Part shown: positions 33,593 to 42,148 of the stretch, piece after piece
Numbering within the stretch: the stretch's first letter is position 1
How the letters are laid out: every line of letters starts with the position of its first letter
From: Prevotella sp. BV3P1
Lineage (GTDB): Bacteria; Bacteroidota; Bacteroidia; Bacteroidales; Bacteroidaceae
Direction: 5' to 3'
Length of the DNA stretch: 64,000 nucleotides
Assembly: GCF_000479005.1 (NCBI RefSeq)
Contig: NZ_AWXC01000043.1
Span: 60,880 to 124,879 of the forward strand
Program-made: the position numbers and the translations under genes
The notes under the pieces: model-generated
Databases searched by the model: none
What the model saw: only the letters and a program-made list of their open reading frames with translations
Told to the model about the DNA's origin: nothing

Positions 33593-33770
33593 AGCTAATA
33601 AACAAACAAGCTAATAAACAAACAAGCTAATAAACAAACAAGCTGGAAAACAAGCAAGCTGGCAAACAAACAGATTAACAAACAAGCTGACGAGCTGATA
33701 GCTTTCTCGTGAGCCTCTCAGCCCATGAACCATCAACTCGTCAACTTGTCAACTCGTCAACTCGTAACCT
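33593..33770. repeat. 8/16-bp-period tandem arrays
   Basis: AGCTAATA-AACAAACA alternates three times perfectly and then decays (AGCTGGAA, AACAAGCA, AGCTGGCA) to about 33690. After a spacer, TCAACTCG-like units repeat four times (33730-33765). The middle of the gap (33351-33592) is AT-rich with no gene seen. Confidence 0.75.
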
Positions 33771-33776
33771 TGCAAT

Positions 33777-35591
33777 CTATCTCACCACCAGTTTGTCGAA
33801 CAGTAGGCGCTTACTGTCGTCAACCGTTCGAAGGGCACGCAGCATGATGTAGCGGGCGGGGGTGGGGGTGAGGTATACATCCTGTCGGATGGGGTTGTTG
33901 CGGATGTTCGAGAATTCGCCCGTGGTGAGGGTTCGCAGCTGTGTAGGGTCGTCGCCAACGAGTATCTCGTAATGGGTTGCGATGCCGTTTTGTGCTGGTA
34001 GGTAGTGCAGTGAACTCACGGTGCGGCTCTGTCCCAAATCCATCAACACCTCATTCTCTGCCGTGCCGGGCACTTGGGTATACGCATAACCCTTCAGGTC
34101 GGCTTCCTTCAACTCGAAACTTTCTTGGGCGTTGGGAGCATGGTAAGCGCCTATCTCACTGATGCAGAGGCATCCCCGCGCATCGTTAAAGCGGATGCGC
34201 AGCTGCCGAGTGGTGATTGGTTTGAAGCGCAGCAGTCGTTTGTAGCCAATGGTGGTGGTCTCTTCGTTGAGCCGGATGGGTAGCCACTGCTTGCCCGATC
34301 GGTACTCCACGGTGAAGCTCTTGACGCGCTGTCCCAGCGGGATGTACTCTTGCAGCAGCAGGCGGTTGAGCCGTGTGGCACGGGGGAAACGGATGCTGAG
34401 CGTGGCACTGCGCACACTGTCATGGGTGGCCCAATAGGTGTCGTAGTTATTGTCAGTCAGGGCCTTCACGCCAAACCGTCTTCCCCGCTCGTCAGACGCT
34501 TTGATGCGTGCGCCCCGCAGAAGGTTGTCCGCCAGTTCGTTCGTCACCCGTTGATGCATGGCGATGATGCGGGCCGAGTCGGTGGGATGAATGCGCCCCT
34601 CCTTGTTAACAGGGAAGTTGATGAGTAAGTTGGCGTTGTGTCCCACACTGCGATAATATAGGTCGGTGAGATGGTCTACCGATTTCACCTTGTTGTCCTC
34701 GCGCTCATGGTAGAACCAGCCCGGTCGGATGGACACGTCGCATTCTGCCGGCACCCATTGGTTGCCATCGGCATGTCCCTGTTGCAGTTCGTAATATTTC
34801 TCATAGCCAGGGAACACCTCGCCTCGGCGCAAGAACGACCAGTTGGTGGCATGCGCATATCCCCGCTCGTTGCCCACCCACCGACAGCCAGGCCCCCCGT
34901 CTGAGAACACGATGCACTGCGGTTGCAGCTCGTCAATCAGCTGGTAGGCGCGATCGTATTGGTAGTAGGTGCGGCGGTTGATGGTGCGCGTGTCCTTGGC
35001 GCCGCCATACCATCCATCGCCGCCGTTGGCTCCATCGAACCAAATCTCGAAGATGTCGCCGTAGTGTGTGAACAGCTCACGCAGCTGGTGGTAGAAGTAG
35101 TCTACATAAAACGGTGTGCCGTAGAAAGCCTGGTGTCTGTCCCAGGGTGAGAGGTACACGCCCAGTTTCAGTCCATACTTCTTGCATGCCGCCGCCAGCT
35201 CGCCCACCACGTCGCCCTTGCCATCCTTGTAAGGCGTGTTGCGTATGCTATAGTCGGTGTAGTTGGTGGGCCACAGACAGAAGCCGTCGTGATGTTTGGC
35301 TGTGATGATGACACCCTTCAGACCCGCTTTGACAAAGGTTTGCGCCCATTGTTCACAGTTGAGCCTGGTGGGATTGAAGGTTTCCAATTTGCAGTCGCCG
35401 TAACCCCATTCGCGGTCGTTGAACGTGTTCAGACCAAAGTGTACAAACGCGTATGTCTCCATCTGTTGCCACCTCACCTGATGCTCGGTAGGGATGGGCG
35501 TCACCGGTGCGGGTGCCTGGTCGTTGTCCTTGGCATGTACTGTCAAACTGCCGGCCAGCGTCATGGCCAGTAGGAGCATTTTTGTTTTCAT
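33777..35591 (-). CDS. GH29 alpha-L-fucosidase with F5/8 type C-like domain
   Basis: The protein has 604 residues with signal peptide MKTKMLLLAMTLAGSLTVHA. It has the GH29 barrel with HHDGFCLWPT (100-109) and the nucleophile region EIWFDGANG (Asp186), followed from about residue 350 by a beta-sandwich resembling F5/8 type C carbohydrate-binding modules (WATHDSVRSATLSIRFP...). It probably removes alpha-L-fucose from host or dietary glycans in the periplasm or at the surface. It stands alone; no SusC/D pair or other glycosidase is nearby, so it is not in a full polysaccharide utilisation locus here. Confidence 0.9.
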   Translation of the reverse strand: MKTKMLLLAMTLAGSLTVHAKDNDQAPAPVTPIPTEHQVRWQQMETYAFVHFGLNTFNDREWGYGDCKLETFNPTRLNCEQWAQTFVKAGLKGVIITAKHHDGFCLWPTNYTDYSIRNTPYKDGKGDVVGELAAACKKYGLKLGVYLSPWDRHQAFYGTPFYVDYFYHQLRELFTHYGDIFEIWFDGANGGDGWYGGAKDTRTINRRTYYQYDRAYQLIDELQPQCIVFSDGGPGCRWVGNERGYAHATNWSFLRRGEVFPGYEKYYELQQGHADGNQWVPAECDVSIRPGWFYHEREDNKVKSVDHLTDLYYRSVGHNANLLINFPVNKEGRIHPTDSARIIAMHQRVTNELADNLLRGARIKASDERGRRFGVKALTDNNYDTYWATHDSVRSATLSIRFPRATRLNRLLLQEYIPLGQRVKSFTVEYRSGKQWLPIRLNEETTTIGYKRLLRFKPITTRQLRIRFNDARGCLCISEIGAYHAPNAQESFELKEADLKGYAYTQVPGTAENEVLMDLGQSRTVSSLHYLPAQNGIATHYEILVGDDPTQLRTLTTGEFSNIRNNPIRQDVYLTPTPARYIMLRALRTVDDSKRLLFDKLVVR

Positions 35592-35724
35592 ATTGTTTCT
35601 TTTTATTATATAATGTGTACTGTCAATTGTTTGTTGTGTTCCGGCATGTTGTCAATCATGTATATGATTCCTCGTGTTTGTTTGGGTTTCAAAGAGTTTT
35701 TGTCAACATGCGCGCCTGTCACCT

Positions 35725-36648
35725 TCACGCTTGTCTGTTCGCAGACGCTTGTGAGGCATCGCTGTGCGTGTCGTTGCTCTTGACCATCATGCTCACGAAC
35801 GATTGCTCGGCCATATACGATGAGCGCACCAGCGGACCGCTCTCCACATGGTCGAAGCCCAACTCCAACGCCTGCTGTTTGTACAGGGCGAAGGTGTCGG
35901 GATGAACGTACTCCACCACGTCAAGCTGGGCGGATGAGGGTTGCAGGTACTGTCCGATGGTCAGCATGCGGCAGCCCGCCTCACGAGCATCGCGTAGCAA
36001 CTGCGTCACCTCGTCGGGCTGTTCGCCCAATCCCACCATGATGCCCGTCTTGGCGATGAATCCAGCCGCGGCAATCTCTTGCAGCACCGCCATACTGTTG
36101 CGGTAGGTGGCCCTACTGCGGACAGATGGCGCGAGCCGTTCAACCGTTTCCAGGTTGTGTCCCACGATGTCGGGTTGGGCATCCAGCACGGTTTGAAGCT
36201 TTCGGCCCCGGTAGTCGGGAATGAGTATCTCGATGATGGTGTTGGGGCACAGACGGCGCACCTCTCGGATGGTTTCGGCCCAGTGAGCCGCCCCCTTGTC
36301 GGGCAGGTCGTCACGATCAACCGAGGTAATCACAGCATGTTTCAGTCCCATCGCCTTCACCGATCGGGCAATCTTTATCGGTTCCGTGCCATCGGGTGGC
36401 AGTGGATGCCCCGTCATCGTGGCGCAGAAGCGACAGGCGCGCGTGCAGCGGTCGCCTAAAATCATGAAGGTGGCCGTGCCGTGTTTCCAGCAGTGTCCCC
36501 TGTTGGGGCATTTGCCACTGCTGCAAATAGTGTGCAGTCCGTTTTGTGCGATGGTGTCTTCCACCATGCCGTATTTCTCGCCACCCTCTATTCGGGTGTA
36601 CAGCCAGCGAGGCTTCCTTAATATAGGTTTTCGTTGTGTTTTGTCCAT
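35725..36648 (-). CDS. lipA: lipoyl synthase
   Basis: This 307-residue radical SAM enzyme inserts sulfur into octanoyl-carrier protein domains. The auxiliary cluster ligands are Cys42, Cys47 and Cys53 (CSSGKCPNRGHC) and the SAM cluster ligands Cys68, Cys72 and Cys75 (CTRACRFC). The longer frame upstream (29 extra codons from 36735) passes through the promoter and is rejected. The C-terminus has an about 15-residue Ser/Ala-rich tail beyond the usual end (DTHSDASQASANRQA). The gene is monocistronic with promoter at 36694-36725. Confidence 0.93.
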   Translation of the reverse strand: MDKTQRKPILRKPRWLYTRIEGGEKYGMVEDTIAQNGLHTICSSGKCPNRGHCWKHGTATFMILGDRCTRACRFCATMTGHPLPPDGTEPIKIARSVKAMGLKHAVITSVDRDDLPDKGAAHWAETIREVRRLCPNTIIEILIPDYRGRKLQTVLDAQPDIVGHNLETVERLAPSVRSRATYRNSMAVLQEIAAAGFIAKTGIMVGLGEQPDEVTQLLRDAREAGCRMLTIGQYLQPSSAQLDVVEYVHPDTFALYKQQALELGFDHVESGPLVRSSYMAEQSFVSMMVKSNDTHSDASQASANRQA

Positions 36649-36693
36649 GTGGTGTCTTTGTTCAGCTGGTTTATCCTGCCGTTTTGCTGTATG

Positions 36694-36725
36694 CAAAGAT
36701 AGATATTTTTTGCAAATAAAAGCAA
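36694..36725 (-). promoter_or_regulatory. lipA promoter
   Basis: On the minus strand TTG (36723-36725), 21 nt, TATCTTTG (36694-36701), 46 nt before the lipA ATG. The rest of the gap to 37181 holds a second TATCTTTG at 37021-37028 reading right towards the RteC-like gene, and no ORF. Confidence 0.6.
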
Positions 36726-37181
36726 GAAAAAACACCTTTGCCTATTGCCCTGAAGGCGACTTCTTTTAAACTGATGCGTCTTGCCGTAGAATCTGCTCAC
36801 TCTTTTTCACTTTCATTCACTATACCTTGGAAATAATAGTTCCAAATGATGGTGCTCGTTTATATGTAAACCGTTATCAATCAAGCAGATGACTTCTTTT
36901 TATACAAGCGCTTGGTAGTGATAGACGGCTAAATGCGCATGTACAAAGGGTTTGAACACAATTTAATAATTCTGCCTATTTAAACTCTGTAAATGGAACA
37001 AATCTTGCGCAAATCAACAGTATCTTTGCAAATGAGGAAAGGCACATCCCTGATTTCTCCAGCGTAGGTGCGTGATGCATCATGTTCGGTTCACAGAGTA
37101 GATGAACGAAGGGCGGGTAGGGATGACAGCAAACTTTTTTTGACATAGGATAATCAAGTATATATAAACTGTAAAGTAAAA

Positions 37182-37592
37182 ATGGAAATCACACAAAAAC
37201 AGGCAAAAGATGCCATGAGAAACACGTTTGAAAGGTTGATGAGGTTGCCAGAAGGCAGCCAGGTGCGGTGGTTGGGCACTGTGTCCGACTTGGTTGAACT
37301 GGTCCACATGATGTGGTACGACGGTCTGACCATCGATGAACACGGACAGGTGCTCAACTTCAGCACCACCGTCAACCTTCTTTGCGAGCGGCTCAACTTG
37401 CCCTCGCCCCGCAAACCTAATACGGTAATGAATAATGTGCGGAAGCGCAAGAACCCCGACCTGATGCTCCTCACCCGCTGCCGACACCTCATGGAGCAGG
37501 GCGAAGAGCCGCTGGGAAGATTTATCAAGGAACGGCCTCTCCACCGGCAGCCTCTCCCCCGGCCCCTCCCCAAAGGGGAGGGGAGTGATTAG
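37182..37592 (+). CDS. RteC-like domain protein
   Basis: This encodes 136 residues. The segment RWLGTVSDLVELVHMMWYDGL...LNFSTTVNLLCERLNL...VMNNVRKRKNPDLMLLTRC resembles the C-terminal domain of RteC, a regulator of conjugative-transposon excision in Bacteroides (WxGxxxDLxEL, LNx, R.RK). That match is by eye. The last about 22 residues (ERPLHRQPLPRPLPKGEGS) are encoded by the C/G-rich palindromic repeat that overlaps the gene end, so the natural C-terminus was probably shorter. It precedes a DUF4373-like gene; both may be leftovers of a mobile element. Confidence 0.55.
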   Translation: MEITQKQAKDAMRNTFERLMRLPEGSQVRWLGTVSDLVELVHMMWYDGLTIDEHGQVLNFSTTVNLLCERLNLPSPRKPNTVMNNVRKRKNPDLMLLTRCRHLMEQGEEPLGRFIKERPLHRQPLPRPLPKGEGSD

Positions 37593-37724
37593 CTGAACTA
37601 TTAACTCGTCAACTTGTCAACTCGTAAACTAAAGAACTTATAAACTTATAAACTTATAAACTAAAAAACTCACAAACCTGTCTATCTACTCCCCTCCCCT
37701 TTGGGGAGGGGGTGGGGGAGAGGC
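37550..37724. repeat. second C/G-rich palindrome with tandem arrays
   Basis: The arms GCCTCTCCCCCGGCCCCTCC (from 37550) and a near complement at 37703-37724 enclose AAGGGGAGGGGAGTGATTAG and 8-bp units (TCAACTTG, TAAACTTA, TAAACTAA; 37599-37678). It is the same design as 30699-30926. It overlaps the 3' end of the RteC-like gene and extends to just before the next start. Confidence 0.75.
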
Positions 37725-37736
37725 TCTTTAATTACC

Positions 37737-38738
37737 ATGAAAGCATATCTTAAATTAGAATTGAATTTTTTCGAGGCACCCGTGTACATGGAGATGCGGG
37801 CCATCGAAGGGTGTACCGGCGAAGGATGCGTGTTGGCCTTGATGCGCTACCTGCGCACCTGTCCCAAGGGAACGGGATACCTCGCCGCATTGAAAAACAT
37901 CGCACACGACTGCCGTAAGTCAAAAACGTATTTGATGCACATCATTTCCGACTATAAAATCTTCGAAATCGTGGATCAAAAATTCTTTTATTGTCCCTAC
38001 TTGGAGCATTCATTATTCGTTCAACATTCAACGAACAATCAATTTACCCCCTCGCAAGTGCTTGATAATCAGGACTCGCCCTTATATACTAATAATACTG
38101 ATAATACTAATAATACTGATGATACTAATAATCCGACGACGGAGAAAAAAAGAGCCGACGCCGCCGACGGAAATTTTAAAAATAAAAATCGGGAAACGTT
38201 TCCGACACGCCAGGCCTGTCAACCGGAATCGCGACCTGCCACGCAGCCGGATGCTCAACCTGCATCGCAACAGGAAGAACAATCAGCAGCTCAACCATCG
38301 GCTCAAAGCGCTTCCCAAACGCCTGTTTGTGAACGGGCAGGCAATAGCATGTTGGTTGATGCCCAATCTCTTACAGATAAGCGTCCAAACCGCATGACTT
38401 TGGCGGCTAAGGAGCATGCTGTTGCCGGCCGCCCATCTGCGGCGGATGTGGAGGCGGTGGAGAAGGGCGTTCTCAACGCATTGTTTGGCGATGCCGTGTT
38501 CATGCACAGTCTGGAGACGCTCACCGGACTGTGCGTCTACCGCAGCGCCCACACCCGCTACTATTGCCTGCAGTGGTTCCGCATGCTGCGCCATTCGCAG
38601 GGCAAGCCCATCAAGGACATTTCGGATGCCAAATGTCATCTGCTGGCTCTGCTGCGCAAGGGCAGGAAGACGCGCGAGAACTTCCACCGCTGGCACAACG
38701 ACCAGCTTGACCCCTCGCGCAGTTCGATGATTACATAG
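37737..38738 (+). CDS. DUF4373/Lin1244-like protein with low-complexity linker
   Basis: This encodes 333 residues. The N-terminal domain (MKAYLKLELNFFEAPVYMEM...GCVLALMRYLRTCPKGTGYL...KSKTYLMHIISDYKIFEI, about 1-90) looks like the DUF4373 (Lin1244/Lin1753) winged-helix domain. Then come a TNNTDNTNN repeat, a Gln/Pro/Ala-rich linker (about 150-205) and a C-terminal conserved part ending YYCLQWFRMLRHSQGKPI.. with a basic tail, as in Bacteroidales homologues. The ATG at 37737 is preferred over a start inside the palindromic repeat. It is possibly DNA-binding; no function is established. Confidence 0.6.
   Translation: MKAYLKLELNFFEAPVYMEMRAIEGCTGEGCVLALMRYLRTCPKGTGYLAALKNIAHDCRKSKTYLMHIISDYKIFEIVDQKFFYCPYLEHSLFVQHSTNNQFTPSQVLDNQDSPLYTNNTDNTNNTDDTNNPTTEKKRADAADGNFKNKNRETFPTRQACQPESRPATQPDAQPASQQEEQSAAQPSAQSASQTPVCERAGNSMLVDAQSLTDKRPNRMTLAAKEHAVAGRPSAADVEAVEKGVLNALFGDAVFMHSLETLTGLCVYRSAHTRYYCLQWFRMLRHSQGKPIKDISDAKCHLLALLRKGRKTRENFHRWHNDQLDPSRSSMIT
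38088..38140 (+). repeat. 9-bp coding repeat (AAT/GAT-AAT-ACT)
   Basis: Five 9-nt units encode NNT/DNT/DDT triplets inside the DUF4373-like gene. The number of units could change by slippage without frameshift because the unit is a multiple of three. Confidence 0.7.
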
Positions 38739-38798
38739 AGAAGATTTATTGCGCCCCTACGGTTTGCGCAACGTGATGACTCACGCCCCTACGGTTCC

Positions 38799-39728
38799 TC
38801 AAGCTCCTGCTACCAGGTAACTCATGTAGCCCAGGAACACCACGGTGAGCACGGCACCCTCCCAGCGGGCAATGGTGTATTTGGTGAACGAGAACAGCCA
38901 GAGCATCACCATGGAGATAATCAGCATCGAAAGGTCGAGGTTGGTGATACCCTTGAGCTGCATCGGACTGATGAGGCCGGTGATGCCCAGAATCATCATG
39001 ATGTTGAACACGTTAGACCCCAACACGTTACCAATGGCTATGCCGCTCTGTCCCTTGCGAGCCGACACCACGCTGGTGGCCAGCTCGGGCATCGAGGTTC
39101 CGCCGGCAATGATGGTCAGACCGATGACGGCATCGCTCACGCCCATTGACTTAGCAATCACCGTGGCCGAATCGACAAACAGGTTGCTGCCAAAGACCAG
39201 ACAGCCCAAACCCAACAGCAGGAAAAAAATAGATTTTGGGAGAGAATAGTTCTTTTGCGCCTCTTCATTCTCGTCGGGTTCTTGCTTGGCTCCCTTGAGG
39301 GTGAAATACATGTACAGCAAGAACATAGCGAAGAGCACGCCTGCGTCGATGCGCGAGAGATGGCGGTCGAGGCACAGCATCAGCAACACCCACGAAGCCA
39401 CAAAGGCAAATGGGATGTCCCGCTTCACCGTTGATTTCAGAATGGTCATCGGCGCCACCAAGGCGGCGCAACCCACGATGAGCAGGGAGTTGAAAATGTT
39501 GGACCCCACGACGTTGCCCACCGCCATGTCGGGCGTGGACTTCAAGGCGGATAGCAGACTGACAAAAAACTCGGGCATGGAGGTTCCCATGGCCACAATC
39601 GTCAGTCCAATTACTATTTGCGACATGTGCATGCGTTCTGCAATAGCAACGGCACCGTCGGTCAGTCGGTCGGCACCCCATAACACCAGGGCGATGCCGG
39701 CAATCATCCATAAAATGTTCAACCACAT
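38799..39728 (-). CDS. yrbG: calcium/sodium antiporter (CaCA family)
   Basis: This 309-residue membrane protein has two homologous halves with the alpha-repeat signatures GTSMPEFFVSLLSALKSTPDMAVGNVVGSNIFN (about 48-80) and GGTSMPELATSVVSARKGQSGIAIGNVLGSNVFN (about 208-242) and ten hydrophobic segments. It is of the YrbG type. Family members exchange Ca2+ for Na+ or K+ across the inner membrane. It is monocistronic with a -7 box TATCTTTG at 39745-39752 on the minus strand, at the edge of a dispersed hairpin repeat. Confidence 0.9.
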   Translation of the reverse strand: MWLNILWMIAGIALVLWGADRLTDGAVAIAERMHMSQIVIGLTIVAMGTSMPEFFVSLLSALKSTPDMAVGNVVGSNIFNSLLIVGCAALVAPMTILKSTVKRDIPFAFVASWVLLMLCLDRHLSRIDAGVLFAMFLLYMYFTLKGAKQEPDENEEAQKNYSLPKSIFFLLLGLGCLVFGSNLFVDSATVIAKSMGVSDAVIGLTIIAGGTSMPELATSVVSARKGQSGIAIGNVLGSNVFNIMMILGITGLISPMQLKGITNLDLSMLIISMVMLWLFSFTKYTIARWEGAVLTVVFLGYMSYLVAGA

Positions 39729-39750
39729 AATCGTTGTATTTTATGCAAAG

Positions 39751-39814
39751 ATAGTGCAAGCCGAAAACAAAGGAAACTTGTTTACTTTGTTGAGGCGATG
39801 CCTATCTTATGCAA
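39751..39814. repeat. dispersed hairpin repeat, copy A
   Basis: The 64-nt block matches copy C (54330-54393) at 57 positions. Its core AACAAAGGAAAC / GTTTACTTTGTT forms a 12-bp stem with one or two mismatches. A more divergent copy B is at 40625-40688. All three have the same orientation and lie in upstream regions of genes. Confidence 0.65.
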
Positions 39815-39920
39815 AAATACAGGATTCTTTTCACATAATCATGTTGAAACCGTGTTTTTTGCAAAATACACCTTATTATATATGTGGTTGAACAAATCAG
39901 AAGAAGAATGGTTCCAGGCG

Positions 39921-40355
39921 TTAAACCTGGTACCGTCTTCGGGCCATTCTGCGGTTCTCTCCGGGATGACGCTTGCAACTCACATGGAGCCAGATGCGCC
40001 CAAAACGACTGTACTCAAAGAGCAGCTGGTCGAAGGGGCAGTGCAGTAGGATGAAGTCGAAGTACGCCTGACCGGTCTGCTCATTAGGCAGACGGATGTC
40101 GGCAGCTTCGCCAAAGAGATGTTGCGAGTTGCCTACGCCGTGTAGCAGGTTGTTGAGCAGTTCGCACCGATAGCCGCTGTTGATGTAGATGGGGCCGAAG
40201 CGGTGGCGCAAGGGCTCGAGGACCTGGCGACACAGCAGGCGCATGTTCTCCAAGGCCTGGGCGTCGGGCGTGTTGTTGATGTGATACTTTTCGGCCGTTG
40301 CCGAAGCTGTGAACTCTCGTAGCGAGAAATGCTCGCTAAGCATGTGTGTTTTCAT
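39921..40355 (-). CDS. M15-family D-Ala-D-Ala carboxypeptidase-like protein
   Basis: This 144-residue Peptidase_M15_3 type protein has YINSGYRCELLN, then the zinc/catalytic motif SQHLFGEAADI (SxHxxGxAxD, about 79-89) and WLHVSC (about 129-134) with the third His. It has no signal peptide, and this small form is also used as phage endolysin. No phage gene is near, and related stand-alone copies are common in Bacteroidales. It may cut peptidoglycan cross-links. A -7-like TACCTTTG lies upstream on the minus strand (40429-40436). Confidence 0.8.
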   Translation of the reverse strand: MKTHMLSEHFSLREFTASATAEKYHINNTPDAQALENMRLLCRQVLEPLRHRFGPIYINSGYRCELLNNLLHGVGNSQHLFGEAADIRLPNEQTGQAYFDFILLHCPFDQLLFEYSRFGRIWLHVSCKRHPGENRRMARRRYQV

Positions 40356-40581
40356 GATAAAAATTATTTTTAGTGAATGAGAGTACAGCGCGCGGTCGTT
40401 GCCTACCTTCGCTCATCTCTCCGAGGGTCAAAGGTAGAAAAAGCATTGCAGTGGGTCGAACCCAAGCGATAGGTTTTGAAGGAGCAAAATGGATGGGGGG
40501 GATTGCTGATGGCGGCTTTCTCTAACGCATCCAACATAAGTTGTTAGTGGGAGGTGTGGCGACTGGTTTTGTGGTTTGTTT

Positions 40582-40613
40582 TTGCTCCATGCAAAAAAAA
40601 TATATTAATTTTG
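40582..40613 (+). promoter_or_regulatory. metY promoter
   Basis: TTG (40582-40584), 21 nt, TAATTTTG (40606-40613). The 85-nt leader that follows carries hairpin repeat copy B. No known SAM riboswitch pattern is recognised. Confidence 0.6.
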
Positions 40614-40624
40614 CACCAAAATTA

Positions 40625-40688
40625 GAGACAGCCGAATGCAGGGGAAAGTTTTTTTTCTTTGTTGAGGCACGTTCTATTTTTACAAATC
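40625..40688. repeat. dispersed hairpin repeat, copy B (diverged)
   Basis: It shares GCCGAA..CA..GGAAA, a T-run, CTTTGTTGAGGC and the CTAT end with copies A and C. It is transcribed as part of the metY leader. Confidence 0.45.
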
Positions 40689-40706
40689 AATCAACAAAGA
40701 GACGTT

Positions 40707-41984
40707 ATGGAAAAGAAATTGAAACCGGCAACCCTCTGCATCCGCGGAGGATGGAAGCCACAAAACGGACAACCCGTTCAACCCCCTATTTATCAGAGTA
40801 CCACTTTCAAATATGATAACACCGAGGAGATGGCACAGCTCTTCGACCTGAAGAAATCGGGCTACTTCTACACCCGTTTGGCCAACCCCACCAACGACGC
40901 CGTGGCACAGAAGATAGCAGCCCTTGAAGGAGGCGTGGGTGCCATGCTCACTTCGAGCGGACAGGCCGCCAACTTCTACGCCGTGTTTAATATCTGCGAG
41001 GCTGGGTCGCACATCGTGGCTTCCACCGAGATCTACGGCGGAACGTTCAACCTCTTTGGTGTGACGATGAAGAAACTGGGCATCGACTGCACCTTTATCG
41101 ACCAGGACGCATCGGAAGAGGAGATACAGAAGGCTTTCCGCCCCAACACGCGCGCCATGTTCGGCGAAACTATCTCTAACCCAGGATGCCGCGTGCTGGA
41201 TATCGAGAAGTTTGCGCGCATCGCCCATCGCAACGGCGTGCCGCTCATCGTGGATAACACCTTCGCCACACCCATTAACTGTAGGCCTTTTGAGTGGGGA
41301 TGCGACATCGTGACGCACTCTACCACCAAATACATGGACGGTCATGCGGCCGCCGTAGGAGGAGTGGTGGTGGACAGCGGAAACTTCGATTGGATGACAC
41401 ATGCTGACAAGTTCCCTGGACTGTGTCTGCCCGATGATTCATATCACGGATTGACGTATGCGAAGGATTTCGGCAAGATGGGCTACCTCACCAAGTTGGT
41501 GGCACAACTCATGCGCGACCTTGGTTCCATCCCATCGCCGCAGAACGCCTTCTTGCTCAACTTAGGCTTGGAGACGCTGCACCTGCGCATGGCCCGTCAC
41601 TGTCAGAACGCTCAGCGCATTGCCGAGTTCCTTGAGGCAGATGAGCACGTGGCATGGGTTCACTACTGCGGACTGAAGAGCGACCCGCATTACGCCTTGG
41701 GACAGAAATACCTACCGGGCGGTTCGTGCGGCGTGATAGCCTTCGGTCTGAAGGGTGACCGCGAGACGGCCGTGAAGTTCATGGACTCGCTGCGGCTCAT
41801 CAACATTGCCACCCACGTGGCCGACAGTCGTACCTGCGTGCTGCATCCCGCCAGCCACACTCATCGCCAGCTGAGTGACGAGCAGTTGCGCGCCTCAGGC
41901 ATCGACCCCACCCTCATTCGCCTGTCTGTGGGCATCGAGGACGTGGATGATTTGCTGGATGACATCAAGCAGAGCTTGGGATAA
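40707..41984 (+). CDS. metY: O-acetylhomoserine sulfhydrylase / aminocarboxypropyltransferase
   Basis: This 425-residue PLP enzyme of the Cys/Met metabolism family has the Schiff-base Lys208 in HSTTKYMDGH, the phosphate-binding SSGQAAN (83-89) and VDNTFATP (182-189). It makes homocysteine from O-acetylhomoserine and sulfide in methionine synthesis. The start MEKKLKPATLCIRGGW is chosen over an upstream ATG (40659) that lies in the repeat-derived leader. It is monocistronic, closed by a 9-bp array and a strong bidirectional terminator. Confidence 0.9.
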   Translation: MEKKLKPATLCIRGGWKPQNGQPVQPPIYQSTTFKYDNTEEMAQLFDLKKSGYFYTRLANPTNDAVAQKIAALEGGVGAMLTSSGQAANFYAVFNICEAGSHIVASTEIYGGTFNLFGVTMKKLGIDCTFIDQDASEEEIQKAFRPNTRAMFGETISNPGCRVLDIEKFARIAHRNGVPLIVDNTFATPINCRPFEWGCDIVTHSTTKYMDGHAAAVGGVVVDSGNFDWMTHADKFPGLCLPDDSYHGLTYAKDFGKMGYLTKLVAQLMRDLGSIPSPQNAFLLNLGLETLHLRMARHCQNAQRIAEFLEADEHVAWVHYCGLKSDPHYALGQKYLPGGSCGVIAFGLKGDRETAVKFMDSLRLINIATHVADSRTCVLHPASHTHRQLSDEQLRASGIDPTLIRLSVGIEDVDDLLDDIKQSLG

Positions 41985-41992
41985 AAAATAAT

Positions 41993-42090
41993 CCTAGGAA
42001 TCCTAGGGGCACTAGGAAAACTAGGACTCCTAGGGATTCTAGGGAGCCTAGGAATTCTATGAAATCTAGGGGTCCTAGAAAATCTAGCGA
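41993..42090. repeat. 9-bp-period NNNNCTAGG array
   Basis: Eleven successive 9-mers share CTAGG (two are CTATG or CTAGA/C) after four variable bases: AATC, AATC, GGCA, AAAA, ACTC, GATT, GAGC, AATT, AAAT, GGTC, AAAT. The period is exact throughout. It begins 9 nt after the metY stop. Confidence 0.85.
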
Positions 42091-42105
42091 AAGCCTATTC
42101 CCCAA

Positions 42106-42148
42106 AAAAATATTCCCTGGGTGCCTTGCGGCCCCAGGGAATATTTTT
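42106..42148. terminator. bidirectional terminator
   Basis: The perfect 16-bp arms AAAAATATTCCCTGGG / CCCAGGGAATATTTTT serve metY on one strand and the DUF4840 gene on the other; the right arm overlaps the DUF4840 stop codon. Confidence 0.8.

Noticed and set aside
33160..33770. Possible CRISPR array
   Set aside because: Units are 8-9 nt with no spacer-sized intervals and no cas genes nearby.
37182..40355. Prophage remnant (RteC-like, DUF4373-like, M15 peptidase)
   Set aside because: No capsid, terminase, integrase or att duplication; the genes are separated by a housekeeping antiporter.
40625..40706. SAM riboswitch in the metY leader
   Set aside because: No S-box or SAM-II/III pattern seen; the leader is mainly a diverged dispersed hairpin repeat.
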